Shown: positions 8,488-16,823 of the stretch, in pieces
Layout: every line of letters begins with the position of its first letter
How positions within the stretch are numbered: position 1 is the first letter of the stretch
Assembly (NCBI RefSeq): GCF_009497655.1
Contig: NZ_CP023317.1
Span: forward strand, 4,059,501-4,123,500
DNA: 64,000 bases
Source of the DNA: Priestia megaterium
GTDB lineage: Bacteria; Bacillota; Bacilli; Bacillales; Bacillaceae_H
Direction of reading: 5' to 3'
The notes under the pieces: model-generated
The model's input: the letters and a program-made list of their open reading frames with translations, nothing else
Databases searched by the model: none
Told to the model about the DNA's origin: nothing
Translations under genes and position numbers: made by a program

Positions 8488-9836
8488 TGTGGTGCTCCTC
8501 CTTTATTTAATACTGTTGATAATAACGATGTGTTATAGGTGCCCTTTTCATATAACTCTTCATTTAACAACTGCTTAAATAGAGGAATATTTGTTTTGAT
8601 TCCCTCTACAACAGCTTCTGTAAAATATGATTTAGCTAGTTCAATTGCATTTGAACGCGTACGACCAGTAATGATAACCTTTGCAATCATTGGATCATAA
8701 AAAGGTGTAACCGCATTCATATCACTGTAGCCGCTATCTACGCGCGCGTAGGTTCGCTCCGGCAAGTGATAACCCGTAATTTTCCCCGGAGCCGGTAAAA
8801 AAGTAAACGGATCTTCTGCATAAATTCGAAATTCAATGGCGTAGTTATTTGCTGCTATTTCCTCTTGCATACGAGGAAGCTTTTCACCGCGCGCAGCTAA
8901 GATCTGCCACTTAACTAAATCGACCCCTGCAATTTGCTCGGTGATCGGATGCTCAACTTGCAGCCGCGTGTTCATTTCAAGAAAATAAAAATTTTCGTCT
9001 TCATCCACGATAAACTCCACCGTACCCGCATTATAATAGCCGATTGCTTTAGCCGCTTGAACGGCTTGGTTTTGCATGGCTTGTCGCGTACTTTCTTTTA
9101 AAGAAAGCGCAGGGGCTTCTTCAATCACTTTTTGATTTCTTCTTTGTACAGAACAATCGCGTTCAAAAAGATGAACGACATTACCATGCTGATCTCCAAA
9201 GACCTGTACCTCGATATGTTTTGCGTTTGTGATAAGCTTTTCAATAAACATTCCTTCATGACCAAAATATGCTTTTGCTCTTGCTTTTGTTGAGGCATAT
9301 ACCTGTTTTACTGCTTCTTCGTTATCGCAGCGCACCATCCCAATTCCTCCGCCGCCTCCGCTTGCTTTTAACATAACGGGATATCCAATTACCCCCGCTA
9401 CTTTACAAGCCTCTTCAACCGACGTCACATCACCTTCGCTGCCGGGGACAACAGGTACACCCGCTTCTTTCATCGCAGCGCGGGCAGCAATTTTGTCGCC
9501 CATCATCGAAATGATTTCGGGAGAAGGACCGATAAAACAAAAACCTTCATCAATCGCTCTTTTAGCAAATGCACTATTTTCCGATAAAAATCCATATCCA
9601 GGATGAATGGCGTCTACTTTTTCTTCATGACTAATTCTAAGCAGCTCTTCCACATTCAAATATGACTTTTGCACAGGAGGCTCTCCAATTCGACGTGCTT
9701 TTGTAGCCGCTTGAACATAAGGAAGTTCTGCATCTGCATCGGAATAGACAGCCACCGTTTCAATGCCCATTTGTTTGCATGTATGAATAATACGAAGAGC
9801 AATTTCTCCTCGATTTGCAATCAGTATTTTTTTCAC
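8484..9836 (-). CDS. Biotin carboxylase subunit of an acyl-CoA carboxylase
   Basis: ATP-grasp enzyme that carboxylates biotin on the carrier domain. It is 450 aa from GTG at 9836, with no fused BCCP domain. The N-terminus is VKKILIANRGEIALRI, followed by HPGYGFLSEN, the glycine-rich ATP loop KASGGGGGIGM, QRRNQKVIEEAP and EMNTRLQVEHPITE. A GTG start is chosen because AAGGGGAG lies 6 nt before it and the family starts here; the open frame extends 13 codons further upstream. It is the first gene of the carboxylase cluster. A candidate cre site is about 80 nt upstream. The main fatty-acid AccC should be elsewhere. Confidence 0.92.
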   Translation of the reverse strand: MKKILIANRGEIALRIIHTCKQMGIETVAVYSDADAELPYVQAATKARRIGEPPVQKSYLNVEELLRISHEEKVDAIHPGYGFLSENSAFAKRAIDEGFCFIGPSPEIISMMGDKIAARAAMKEAGVPVVPGSEGDVTSVEEACKVAGVIGYPVMLKASGGGGGIGMVRCDNEEAVKQVYASTKARAKAYFGHEGMFIEKLITNAKHIEVQVFGDQHGNVVHLFERDCSVQRRNQKVIEEAPALSLKESTRQAMQNQAVQAAKAIGYYNAGTVEFIVDEDENFYFLEMNTRLQVEHPITEQIAGVDLVKWQILAARGEKLPRMQEEIAANNYAIEFRIYAEDPFTFLPAPGKITGYHLPERTYARVDSGYSDMNAVTPFYDPMIAKVIITGRTRSNAIELAKSYFTEAVVEGIKTNIPLFKQLLNEELYEKGTYNTSLLSTVLNKGGAPQ

Positions 9837-9913
9837 CTTTCTCTCCCCTTTCCTCAAATTTCTACTTTCCCCCATATAATTCTACAATAATTTTAAAACT
9901 CCTCTACAATTTT

Positions 9914-9927
9914 TGAAAACGCTTTCT
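9914..9927. promoter_or_regulatory. Candidate catabolite-response element (cre) upstream of the carboxylase cluster
   Basis: TGAAAACGCTTTCT matches the CcpA consensus TGNAANCGNWWNCA at all but the last position. It lies 78-91 nt upstream of the biotin carboxylase GTG. By analogy this would put the cluster under carbon catabolite control. Confidence 0.55.
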
Positions 9928-10087
9928 ATTTGAATTCTGTTTCCCTTTTGCCTCCTTTCTAAAAAGTGATGTTTATAGTAATGTATTCTTCGTATTTAAC
10001 CGAAAGAATTCATTTTTCTTTGTGCGCATTGAATATTCGTTCACCAATCACGAAAACAGAATATTTTGTATTTTTGTTATATAATAT

Positions 10088-10120
10088 TAGATGAACGAAC
10101 CAATCCAGTTCGTTCATCTA
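10088..10120. repeat. Perfect 13-bp inverted repeat at the ylbP promoter
   Basis: TAGATGAACGAAC (10088-10100) is separated by 7 nt from its exact reverse complement (10108-10120). It begins 3 nt after a TATAAT box, so it overlaps the expected transcription start of ylbP. It could be an operator or a 5'-UTR hairpin. Confidence 0.7.
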
Positions 10121-10149
10121 GCAAGGAGACATAACAAGGGGGATATGGG

Positions 10150-10620
10150 ATGAATTACGAAGTGAAGCATTTAAAAATTAATTTTAAAACGCTAGAAGAG
10201 TTCAAGAAATTCAAAGAATATGGCATTCAAGAACTTTCAATGCTAGAAGAATTACATGCCAAGATTTCCGATAATGAAATAAATTCTCCGTTTTACGGCA
10301 TTTATTTTGGAAATAGCTTAGTGGCTCGCATGAGTCTCTATAAACGAAACAAACAGTACGATCAATATTTCGAGCCGCCTCAAACGTATATTGAAGTGTG
10401 GAAACTTGAAGTGCTCAGCGATTTTCAGCGCAAAGGATTAGGTCAAACGCTCGTTGAATATGCCAAATCCTTTCAATTACCTATCAAAACAAGCCCGCGA
10501 GTAAAATCGAGTGATTTTTGGTCAAAAATGGGGTTCGTACCTGTAACGTATGATATCGATCGTGATTTGGGAGAAAACCCTCTTATTTGGCTACCAAACG
10601 GTGTAAGCGAACAAAAATAA
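10150..10620 (+). CDS. ylbP: GNAT-family N-acetyltransferase YlbP
   Basis: Predicted acetyl-CoA-dependent acetyltransferase, 156 aa, substrate unknown. The acetyl-CoA-binding motif is visible as EVLSDFQRKGLGQTLVEYAKSF (about residues 93-114), with the RKGLGQ pyrophosphate-binding turn. The late SDFWSKMGFVPVTYD is a typical GNAT C-terminal strand. Start ATG at 10150 follows AAGGGGGA. It is on the plus strand, against its neighbours. It shares the intergenic region with the carboxylase cluster and ends at a bidirectional terminator facing gerR. Confidence 0.85.
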   Translation: MNYEVKHLKINFKTLEEFKKFKEYGIQELSMLEELHAKISDNEINSPFYGIYFGNSLVARMSLYKRNKQYDQYFEPPQTYIEVWKLEVLSDFQRKGLGQTLVEYAKSFQLPIKTSPRVKSSDFWSKMGFVPVTYDIDRDLGENPLIWLPNGVSEQK

Positions 10621-10647
10621 ACAGCTGATTTCCAGCTGTTTATTTTA
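10613..10647. terminator. Bidirectional terminator between ylbP and gerR
   Basis: A 13-bp stem (AAATAAACAGCTG and its complement) with T-rich flanks on both strands, between two convergent genes. Confidence 0.8.
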
Positions 10648-10701
10648 TATCTATGTGGTATATATGATTAACATGAAGTAGGGAGCATTCAAGCTATCGC
10701 T

Positions 10702-11304
10702 TTACTTTTGAACTTTTTCTAAATTTAAATTTTTATCCACTTGAAATTTCACTTTTCTACTTTTTTCATCCTCTTTTAATACAACCATTTTACGAGCCCT
10801 CTCCATAATTTCAATAAGAGCTTTATAGTCATCTTCCACAATTAACAAATTGTTTTGCAAAGCTTTTTTTTCTTTTTCCAAAATCGTTACTTTCTCTTGT
10901 AAACGTTCAATCTTTTGCTGCAGTTCTTCATTAGCTTCGAGAAGCTCCGACGAGTGTTTTTGCCCTTGATCTACATTTTCTAAATACTTAATTACCTCAT
11001 TAAGCGAAATATGTTTCTCTGCTTCCATATATGATAAGCGTGCAGGCTGCTCGTCGTCTTTTGAAACAGTTCTTGCTTTTAATTCTTTTCTCTGTTTTTT
11101 CGCAAGGTCAATACCAGTCTTGTATTGTTTGCGCACAAAAGAATTCCAGCGGAAGCCACAAGCTGCTGATGTTCGTGTAAGTTTCTTCCCCACTTCTTCA
11201 AATGCAGCTAGCTGAGTGCCACCTTCACGTATATGACGCAGTACAATTTCTGCGAGTAATAAATCTTCATCATGAGTCCATGCATCTTGACGAGAAGAAG
11301 TCAT
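10702..11304 (-). CDS. gerR: RsfA-family sporulation transcription factor GerR (YlbO)
   Basis: DNA-binding regulator of sporulation genes, 200 aa. The N-terminal Myb/SANT-like domain has regularly spaced Trp/Phe residues (DAWTHDEDLLLAEIVLRHI and SAACGFRWNSFVRKQY, about residues 7-60). This is the hallmark of RsfA/PrsA-like factors. Residues about 95-165 form a long coiled coil (EELQQKIERLQEKVTILEKEKKALQ). Position beside ylbP matches B. subtilis ylbO (gerR), a sigma-E-dependent regulator. The start is ATG behind AAGGAGGG. Confidence 0.88.
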   Translation of the reverse strand: MTSSRQDAWTHDEDLLLAEIVLRHIREGGTQLAAFEEVGKKLTRTSAACGFRWNSFVRKQYKTGIDLAKKQRKELKARTVSKDDEQPARLSYMEAEKHISLNEVIKYLENVDQGQKHSSELLEANEELQQKIERLQEKVTILEKEKKALQNNLLIVEDDYKALIEIMERARKMVVLKEDEKSRKVKFQVDKNLNLEKVQK

Positions 11305-11482
11305 TTTTCTATCCCTCCTTATCCGTACTTATTAAATGAATATGCACCTACTAGATAAGATAGACTATTGTTCCTCTTCTCAATCAAGAAAATCTTTCAT
11401 ATACTTTGAAGCAAAATGGGAAACCCGTGATTCTTTCATCTTTTGCTTATTAACTATATTGCTATGGAAATGCAGTTCATAA

Positions 11483-12250
11483 CTATGTTTTTTTAACGAT
11501 GACCTTTTGAACCGCTTCTTCATGCTCAGGCGATTCCCACAATATCGAACAGCGATGAATTTCTTGTTCCATTCGATTCCAAACCTGGCTTTGCTCCCAT
11601 TTCTCAATAGCGATTTCTTTGTAAGCTTGCAATACTTGGGTCGATTTATGAGTAATAGGAGCTAACCACTCCTCACACCTCATAGTTAGCTCTTTAAACG
11701 ACGTAACATAGGAAAGAAATCCAATTTGCTTTGCTCGTTCTACTCCATACAGCTGAGCACTGTAGATCATTTCCATCGCTTCTTGATACCGCAGCTTTTC
11801 AAGAAGAATGGTTCCGCCTCCCCAGCCTGTTGTAATTCCTAAATTCCCTTGAATAAAGCCCATTTCGCTATGTGTTGCACTTATACGGAAGTCACATGCA
11901 ATCGCAAGCTCACATCCCCCCCCAACCGATGTTCCATTCAAAAGGGCAACTGTTGGTTTTGGGAGCGTTAAAATTTCATAAAGAATTCTCCCCATTTTCG
12001 TTAACATTTGAGACGCCTCTTTCGAAGTCTTTAGCTCATGAAATACGCTTAAATCTCCTCCACTGCAAAATGCGTCTGAACCAGCACCTGTAATTACAAA
12101 AGCTTTTACTAACTGATTATGTTTCACATAATCTACAGCTTGCTGCAGTTCATTCATCACATCATAATCAATAGCATTACGCTTTTCAGGGCGATTAATC
12201 ACAAATGTAGCAATGCCTTGGCTTGTAGTAAACAGCTCGCTTTTTTTCAT
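11483..12250 (-). CDS. Enoyl-CoA hydratase/isomerase family protein
   Basis: Crotonase-fold protein of 255 aa. Visible motifs are the N-terminal INRPEKRNAID, the oxyanion-hole segments ITGAGSDAFCSGGDLSVF and NGTSVGGGCELAIACDFRI, and NLGITTGWGGGTILLEKL. The reaction cannot be assigned; hydratase, isomerase and decarboxylase members look alike. It lies near, but not next to, the acyl-CoA carboxylase cluster, separated by gerR and ylbP. A role in the same acyl-CoA pathway is possible but only inferred. It is not part of the B. subtilis ylb set. Start ATG follows AAGGAGG. Confidence 0.85.
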   Translation of the reverse strand: MKKSELFTTSQGIATFVINRPEKRNAIDYDVMNELQQAVDYVKHNQLVKAFVITGAGSDAFCSGGDLSVFHELKTSKEASQMLTKMGRILYEILTLPKPTVALLNGTSVGGGCELAIACDFRISATHSEMGFIQGNLGITTGWGGGTILLEKLRYQEAMEMIYSAQLYGVERAKQIGFLSYVTSFKELTMRCEEWLAPITHKSTQVLQAYKEIAIEKWEQSQVWNRMEQEIHRCSILWESPEHEEAVQKVIVKKT

Positions 12251-12330
12251 GCTTTTTCCTCCTTATGAACAAGGTATGAATCCTTTTACAACAGTAATTG
12301 TTTATTTAAAAAGAGTTCTTGTTCTATAAG

Positions 12331-12363
12331 AAAAATCCTTCTCTTCCAAAGGGCAGAGAAGGA
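12331..12363 (-). terminator. Second terminator downstream of rpmF
   Basis: An 8-bp stem (TCCTTCTC and its complement) followed by a T-run on the minus strand, about 20 nt beyond the first rpmF terminator. Confidence 0.55.
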
Positions 12364-12371
12364 AAAAAGGC

Positions 12372-12406
12372 AAAAAAAATAAAAGACCCTTTAAGAGGGT
12401 CTTTTA
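12372..12406 (-). terminator. Terminator of ylbN-rpmF operon
   Basis: A 10-bp stem (AAAAGACCCT and its complement) with a 5-nt loop and an 8-T tract on the minus strand, 15 nt after rpmF. Confidence 0.8.
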
Positions 12407-12419
12407 TTTAAATAAGCAA

Positions 12420-12593
12420 TTATTTGCTTACTACGTCATTTCCTTTGTAAGTACCACAAGCTTTACATACGCGGTGTGATAGTTTCATTTCACCACAATT
12501 TGGGCACTCTACCATACCAGGAACTTGTAATTTAAAGTGCGTACGACGCGTTCTTTTCTTCATTTTAGATGTTCTTCTAAAAGGTACAGCCAT
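12420..12593 (-). CDS. rpmF: 50S ribosomal protein L32
   Basis: Small ribosomal protein of the large subunit, 57 aa. The start [19 protein letters not shown] is diagnostic. Four cysteines (CPNCG and CKACG) form the zinc ribbon, so this is the zinc-binding form. The ATG at 12593 is chosen over an in-frame GTG three codons upstream because GGAGGT is 7 nt before it. It is transcribed with ylbN, as in most Firmicutes. Confidence 0.97.
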   Translation of the reverse strand: MAVPFRRTSKMKKRTRRTHFKLQVPGMVECPNCGEMKLSHRVCKACGTYKGNDVVSK

Positions 12594-12658
12594 TATTCCC
12601 ACCTCCTTAAAAGAATTTTAAAATCATATGAAGGCCCGAAAGCCGGATCTTCGCATTT

Positions 12659-13177
12659 TTATTTCTTTTTGTCTTTAAAGAAATTTTCGAGTACGGCTAA
12701 GCGGGGATCTACTTTTTCCTGCTGTTCTTCTTCGGTAACAACTTCCCAGTCTTTTCCTGACTGTGGAGCTGCTCCTGCCGCTTGCTGATTTTCACTAAAT
12801 ACCTGCAGAGGAATTTCAACAATAATTAACTCTTGAATCAAAGGTTGTAAATCAACCGTTTCTCCCTCTACAATGCGTACTTCAGCATCTTCTTCATAAT
12901 CAGCATTCACATTCAATAAAAACGTTTCAGTTGCGTTAATTTCAAACGGATACGGAACGTCAACTAATGTACGAGCACAAGGCAACGTCATTTCTCCTGA
13001 AATTTTAAGGTGAAACGTTACTTTCGAAGAGCTAATGTCGGCTCTTCCTTTCACGTTTACATCTGACATTCTACGAATTTGAGGATCAGCATTCATAAAC
13101 TCTTTGCCGTCAATCACTTCGTCAAATGTTAGACCTTTATTTTGCAACTGATACAATTGATGTATTGTCCATTTCAT
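12659..13177 (-). CDS. ylbN: YlbN, DUF177 (YceD family) protein
   Basis: 172-aa DUF177 protein located directly upstream of rpmF, the conserved arrangement. Homologues affect 23S rRNA accumulation, but the molecular role is not settled. Visible features are the MKWTIHQLYQLQNKGLTFDE N-terminus, a cysteine in the middle (LPCARTLVDVPYPFEINATETF), acidic strands, and the C-terminal VDPRLAVLENFFKDKKK shared by the family. It is transcribed from a near-consensus sigma-A promoter at 13206-13234. Confidence 0.9.
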   Translation of the reverse strand: MKWTIHQLYQLQNKGLTFDEVIDGKEFMNADPQIRRMSDVNVKGRADISSSKVTFHLKISGEMTLPCARTLVDVPYPFEINATETFLLNVNADYEEDAEVRIVEGETVDLQPLIQELIIVEIPLQVFSENQQAAGAAPQSGKDWEVVTEEEQQEKVDPRLAVLENFFKDKKK

Positions 13178-13205
13178 TGTTAATCACCTCAAGGCAACAA
13201 AGGTT

Positions 13206-13234
13206 ATTATAGCTTTCACAAGATTATTTGTCAA
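13206..13234 (-). promoter_or_regulatory. Sigma-A promoter of ylbN-rpmF
   Basis: Perfect TTGACA (13234-13229), 17-nt spacer and perfect TATAAT (13211-13206) on the minus strand, about 30 nt before the ylbN start. It overlaps the -35 box of the opposing tmcAL promoter. Confidence 0.85.
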
Positions 13235-13256
13235 TATTTTTTCTTTACACTATAAT
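13228..13256 (+). promoter_or_regulatory. Sigma-A promoter of tmcAL
   Basis: TTGTCA (13228-13233), 17-nt spacer and perfect TATAAT (13251-13256), about 100 nt before tmcAL. Its -35 box overlaps that of the ylbN promoter by 5 bp. Confidence 0.8.
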
Positions 13257-13356
13257 GTACTTAAATATGCTTTTTTGTAAAAATTTCTTACTTTCATAAA
13301 AAAATGTTTTTAAAACAAAGAGCTAGACTAAAAATAATAAATTAAAAGGAGACATT

Positions 13357-14556
13357 ATGCAAGCAGTTGGAATAATTGTCGAATATAATCCTTTTCATAA
13401 CGGACACGCTTATCATTTGCAGCAAGCCAAACAACAAACCGGAGCAGATTGTGTGATTGCTGTGATGAGCGGGCACTTTTTGCAGCGCGGAGAGCCTGCT
13501 CTTGTATCGAAATGGTCCCGCACAAGAATGGCTTTAGCCGCTGGTGCAGACTTAGTCGTTGAATTACCCTATGCTTTTTCTACTCAAAAAGCTGAAACAT
13601 TCGCAAGCGGCGCTATTTCTATTTTGGAATCCCTTCACGCTGACTTTGTATGCTTTGGCAGCGAAAATGGCAATATTGACTCATTTACCCGCACCGCTGA
13701 TTTGCTCGAAGCTCATGAATCAGAACTATCCGCTTTAATTCAACAAGAGATGAAAAAAGGAAACAGTTATCCAAAATCAGCTTCCAATGCTTTCTTACAG
13801 CTTTTCACGGAGGCTCCTATTGATCTATCTCAGCCAAATAATGTGCTTGGAATGAGCTATGTAGCTGCCATAAAAAAACAGCATGCATCTATTAAACCAT
13901 ATACAATCACTCGAATTCAATCACATTATCACGATGATTCCCTGTCTTCCTCTTTTATTTCAAGCGCTACAAGCATACGTAAAGCTATTTTTGACAGCAG
14001 CAGCCATGGGGACCTGGGCAAGCATATGCCAGTTAGTACAGCAAACGAATTAGCAGCTTACAAACAAGCACACGGACAGTTTCATCATTGGGAGCACTAT
14101 TTCCCATTTTTGAAATACAAACTATTAACTACTCCACTTTATGACTTACAGCGTATTTATGAAATAGAAGAAGGTATTGAACATCGACTGCTATCTTATA
14201 TTTCTTCATCTACTTCATTTGAAGATTTTTTAACAAATGTTAAAACGAAGCGATATACGAGAACCCGTTTACAGCGCATGTGCGTTCACCTTTTAACCAA
14301 TACAACAAAAAGTGAGATGCAACAAGCTGATCCTTATATTCGCTTATTGGGAATGTCAAAGACCGGACAAGCCTATTTAAAAACAATTAAGAAAAAGCTG
14401 TCCCTTCCTATTGTATCCACTGTATCGCAATGTAAACTGAAAGAAATTGATACCGATATTAAAGCGACACATGTTTATAGTATGCCGTTTCAGGAGCCTC
14501 TGCGCTCTCAGTTTATGAAACAAGAATATACGCAGCCTCCTATCATTTGGCCATAA
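13357..14556 (+). CDS. tmcAL: tRNA(Met) cytidine acetate ligase TmcAL (YlbM)
   Basis: Uses acetate and ATP to form N4-acetylcytidine at the wobble position of elongator tRNA(Met). At 399 aa it is the normal length. The nucleotidyltransferase-like N-terminus has VEYNPFHNGHAYHL (the HxGH ATP motif, about residues 9-22). MSGHFLQRGEPALVSKWSR and NNVLGMSYV are also family marks. It is on the plus strand between minus-strand ylbN and ylbL, as ylbM is inverted in B. subtilis. Start ATG at 13357 follows AAAGGAG. Confidence 0.93.
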   Translation: MQAVGIIVEYNPFHNGHAYHLQQAKQQTGADCVIAVMSGHFLQRGEPALVSKWSRTRMALAAGADLVVELPYAFSTQKAETFASGAISILESLHADFVCFGSENGNIDSFTRTADLLEAHESELSALIQQEMKKGNSYPKSASNAFLQLFTEAPIDLSQPNNVLGMSYVAAIKKQHASIKPYTITRIQSHYHDDSLSSSFISSATSIRKAIFDSSSHGDLGKHMPVSTANELAAYKQAHGQFHHWEHYFPFLKYKLLTTPLYDLQRIYEIEEGIEHRLLSYISSSTSFEDFLTNVKTKRYTRTRLQRMCVHLLTNTTKSEMQQADPYIRLLGMSKTGQAYLKTIKKKLSLPIVSTVSQCKLKEIDTDIKATHVYSMPFQEPLRSQFMKQEYTQPPIIWP

Positions 14557-14586
14557 AAAAATCGTCTGCAAGAGACGATTTTTTTA
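14555..14586. terminator. Bidirectional terminator between tmcAL and ylbL
   Basis: An 8-bp stem (AATCGTCT and its complement) with A- and T-runs on the two sides, between convergent genes and overlapping the ylbL stop. Confidence 0.8.
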
Positions 14587-15600
14587 TGGTTTCAGCTTTT
14601 CTAAATAGGTTACGGCATCCGAAAATGAATCTACGGGTACAATTTTCATATCACTGTTTATTTTTTTGGCTGTCTTCACTGCTTCTCGGTAGTTAGAGCC
14701 AGCAGCCCCTTTTTCATTTGGTGCAAAGAAAATCTCTGCTCCTTCTTTATCTGCGGCTACAATCTTTTGTGAAATACCTCCGATTGGTCCTACCTCTCCT
14801 TTATCATTGATAGTCCCTGTACCTGCAACGCGGTGGCCTTTTGTCATGTCCTCTTTAACAAGCTGATTATAGATTTCAAGTGAGAACATCAGTCCCGCTG
14901 AAGGCCCTCCTATTTTTTCAGTATCAATATGTATATCGGGCTTGACTTTTAATTCTTGGTTCGTTTCTAAGGCAATTCCTAGGCCTACTCGTTTCGGCTC
15001 GTCAGGAAATGCTTTAACTTTTAGAGTACGTTTGCTTTCTTTGCCATCTCTTTTCACATAAATTGATACTGAATCTCCTGCTTTTTTAGTCGATACGTAG
15101 TTGATTAAGTCCTCAGCAGTTTGAATTTTTTTCTCATCTACTTTTGTCACGACATCTCCAACATGAAGTTTTCCATGTGCAGGCATATTTTCTACAACAT
15201 ATGTAACATATACGCCTTTATTGTGGTAGGAAACGCTCTTTCCAGCTGCTTCATATGCTACTGAAATAGCGGCATTTTTTGACGTATCCATCATATGTAA
15301 TTGCCTTGTCGAGTAATCTTCATCGCTTTCACCCTGCTGCAAAATTTGCTTTGTAGGGAAAATTTCATGAAAGTCCTGTATTTTCGCAAGACCATATGAA
15401 AGAGGAGTTGCTCTGCCCATTCTTACAGTTGTAAGCATAAACGTCCCTTTTTCATGGTATCCATCTTCTACCTTAATAATAGGCGCAAGTTCTTCTGCCA
15501 TTCCAGGCTTTGTAATGTAGTACGGCAATGGATAAAAACAAAGCATTGCCACCACTGCAATAACAGCCAAATATACCAAAATTCTAATTCTAGATTTCAC
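14584..15600 (-). CDS. ylbL: YlbL/SepM-type PDZ-Lon membrane protease
   Basis: Membrane-anchored serine protease of 338 aa: one N-terminal membrane segment (about residues 7-25), a PDZ domain (about 125-195, KLHVGDVVTKVDEKKI) and a C-terminal Lon-type S16 domain. The catalytic serine is in EKIGGPSAGLMFSL and the lysine in GGISQKIVAADKEGAE, a Ser-Lys dyad. B. subtilis YlbL is linked to DNA-damage checkpoint recovery. The GTG at 15600 is preferred to the longer frame because GGAAGGAG is 10 nt upstream and the product then matches family length. It overlaps ylbK by 11 nt. Confidence 0.9.
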   Translation of the reverse strand: MKSRIRILVYLAVIAVVAMLCFYPLPYYITKPGMAEELAPIIKVEDGYHEKGTFMLTTVRMGRATPLSYGLAKIQDFHEIFPTKQILQQGESDEDYSTRQLHMMDTSKNAAISVAYEAAGKSVSYHNKGVYVTYVVENMPAHGKLHVGDVVTKVDEKKIQTAEDLINYVSTKKAGDSVSIYVKRDGKESKRTLKVKAFPDEPKRVGLGIALETNQELKVKPDIHIDTEKIGGPSAGLMFSLEIYNQLVKEDMTKGHRVAGTGTINDKGEVGPIGGISQKIVAADKEGAEIFFAPNEKGAAGSNYREAVKTAKKINSDMKIVPVDSFSDAVTYLEKLKP

Positions 15601-16387
15601 TTTTTTTGTTCTCCTTCCAATGATCAATTGCTTGTAGAATAGAAGGCAACTGCTCATGTGCTGCTTGTTCACCAATTGACATCATTTCTTGAATGTTTGT
15701 AAATGCTCTGGAACTAAAAGTATCGAGATTAGGACGAATCATAACGTCTGAAGCAATAGTTCGATGAGCTACTAGCTCATCTTGCAAAATATCTAAACTT
15801 TGCATAATCACATCAAAAATGGAGCTGATTTCTGCATTCACTTTCGCTTTTGATACATCGACTCCAATGACAATATCAGATCCCATCTCTTTTACAACCG
15901 ATACAGGAATACGATCCACTACCCCGCCGTCTACAAGCAATCGCCCATCAATTACTTCGGGAGCAAAGATTCCTGGAATTGAAATACTTGCTCTCACCGC
16001 TTCAGCGATAGGTCCTTTTTTAAATACCACTTTCTCTCCTGTTTTCAAATCTGTCGCTACAATGGCAAACGGTATAGATAACTGTTCAATGTTTCTATTT
16101 TGCGTAAAAGTGCGAACCAACGACTTTACTCTGTTGCCCGTAATAAATCCCATTTTTGGCACGGTAAAATCCAAATAATACTTTCGTTTGAACGTTAGCG
16201 CCATTTTATAAAGAGTTGCCAGTTCAATACCTGACGCATATAGTGCACCAACTAAAGCTCCCATGCTGCTGCCAGCTAGAAAATCAATAGGAATGTTATT
16301 TTCTGTTAGCGCTTTGATTACTCCTAAATGTGCAAAACCTCTAGCTCCACCTGAGCCTAACGCAACTCCTATTTTTGGGCTTTCCAC
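15590..16387 (-). CDS. ylbK: Patatin-like phospholipase family protein YlbK
   Basis: Predicted serine lipid acyl hydrolase of the RssA/NTE patatin family, 265 aa. It shows the oxyanion-hole motif GSGGARG (about residues 12-18), the nucleophile elbow GSSMG and the catalytic aspartate in LLVDGGVVDRIP. The substrate is unknown. It is translationally coupled to ylbL through an 11-nt overlap, as in other bacilli. Confidence 0.9.
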   Translation of the reverse strand: MESPKIGVALGSGGARGFAHLGVIKALTENNIPIDFLAGSSMGALVGALYASGIELATLYKMALTFKRKYYLDFTVPKMGFITGNRVKSLVRTFTQNRNIEQLSIPFAIVATDLKTGEKVVFKKGPIAEAVRASISIPGIFAPEVIDGRLLVDGGVVDRIPVSVVKEMGSDIVIGVDVSKAKVNAEISSIFDVIMQSLDILQDELVAHRTIASDVMIRPNLDTFSSRAFTNIQEMMSIGEQAAHEQLPSILQAIDHWKENKKSEI

Positions 16388-16823
16388 TTTACCTGCCCCC
16401 TCGTTTTACCTTATAGACTTCTAAAAATGTAAAAACTTTTGATGAGCTTCTCTATCATTGTTGCCCTGTCTTCAATAGGACTATTCTTCATTTTCTATTT
16501 GTTCATTTTGTATGAAGCTAAAGATATGTTTTGCTCAATCAACGGTGGTTATTAAGCATTATACTATACTGAAGGTTGTTTTAAGAAATTCTTACTCTTC
16601 TCTTGCTGCGTATACGTTTTTTTACTCCTTGACTATTCTAGAAGTGCATTGATTTATGTATATGAATTGTATTTCCAAATGTGACAAGACGCCTTTTTAT
16701 TCAGTATGAATTTATTTTCTCCTTACACATAGGCATAAAGTCGATGCATAGCTTCGTATATTGATATATAGAAGAACTTGTACATTTGCCTAAAACTCCT
16801 CATTTCATTCCTATCAAAATGAC
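16388..16823. other. Intergenic region between divergent ylbK and ylbJ
   Basis: 436 bp, AT-rich, no supported gene. A weak sigma-E-like pair (GCATAAA near 16732 and CGTATATT about 15 nt further) lies upstream of ylbJ, which would fit sporulation control. No strong inverted repeat was seen. Confidence 0.45.

Larger units (their letters stand above)
9837..10149. other. Divergent intergenic region between acyl-CoA carboxylase cluster and ylbP
   Basis: Non-coding 313 bp with a cre-like site (9914-9927) on the carboxylase side. On the ylbP side it holds a TATAAT box (10080-10085) and a perfect inverted repeat (10088-10120). TTCGTTCA at 10037-10044 repeats the core of the inverted-repeat arm. Confidence 0.6.

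Noticed and set aside
11380-11607. 75-codon minus-strand frame at the end of the enoyl-CoA hydratase gene
   Set aside because: Shares DNA with the hydratase C-terminus in another phase; composition is not protein-like.
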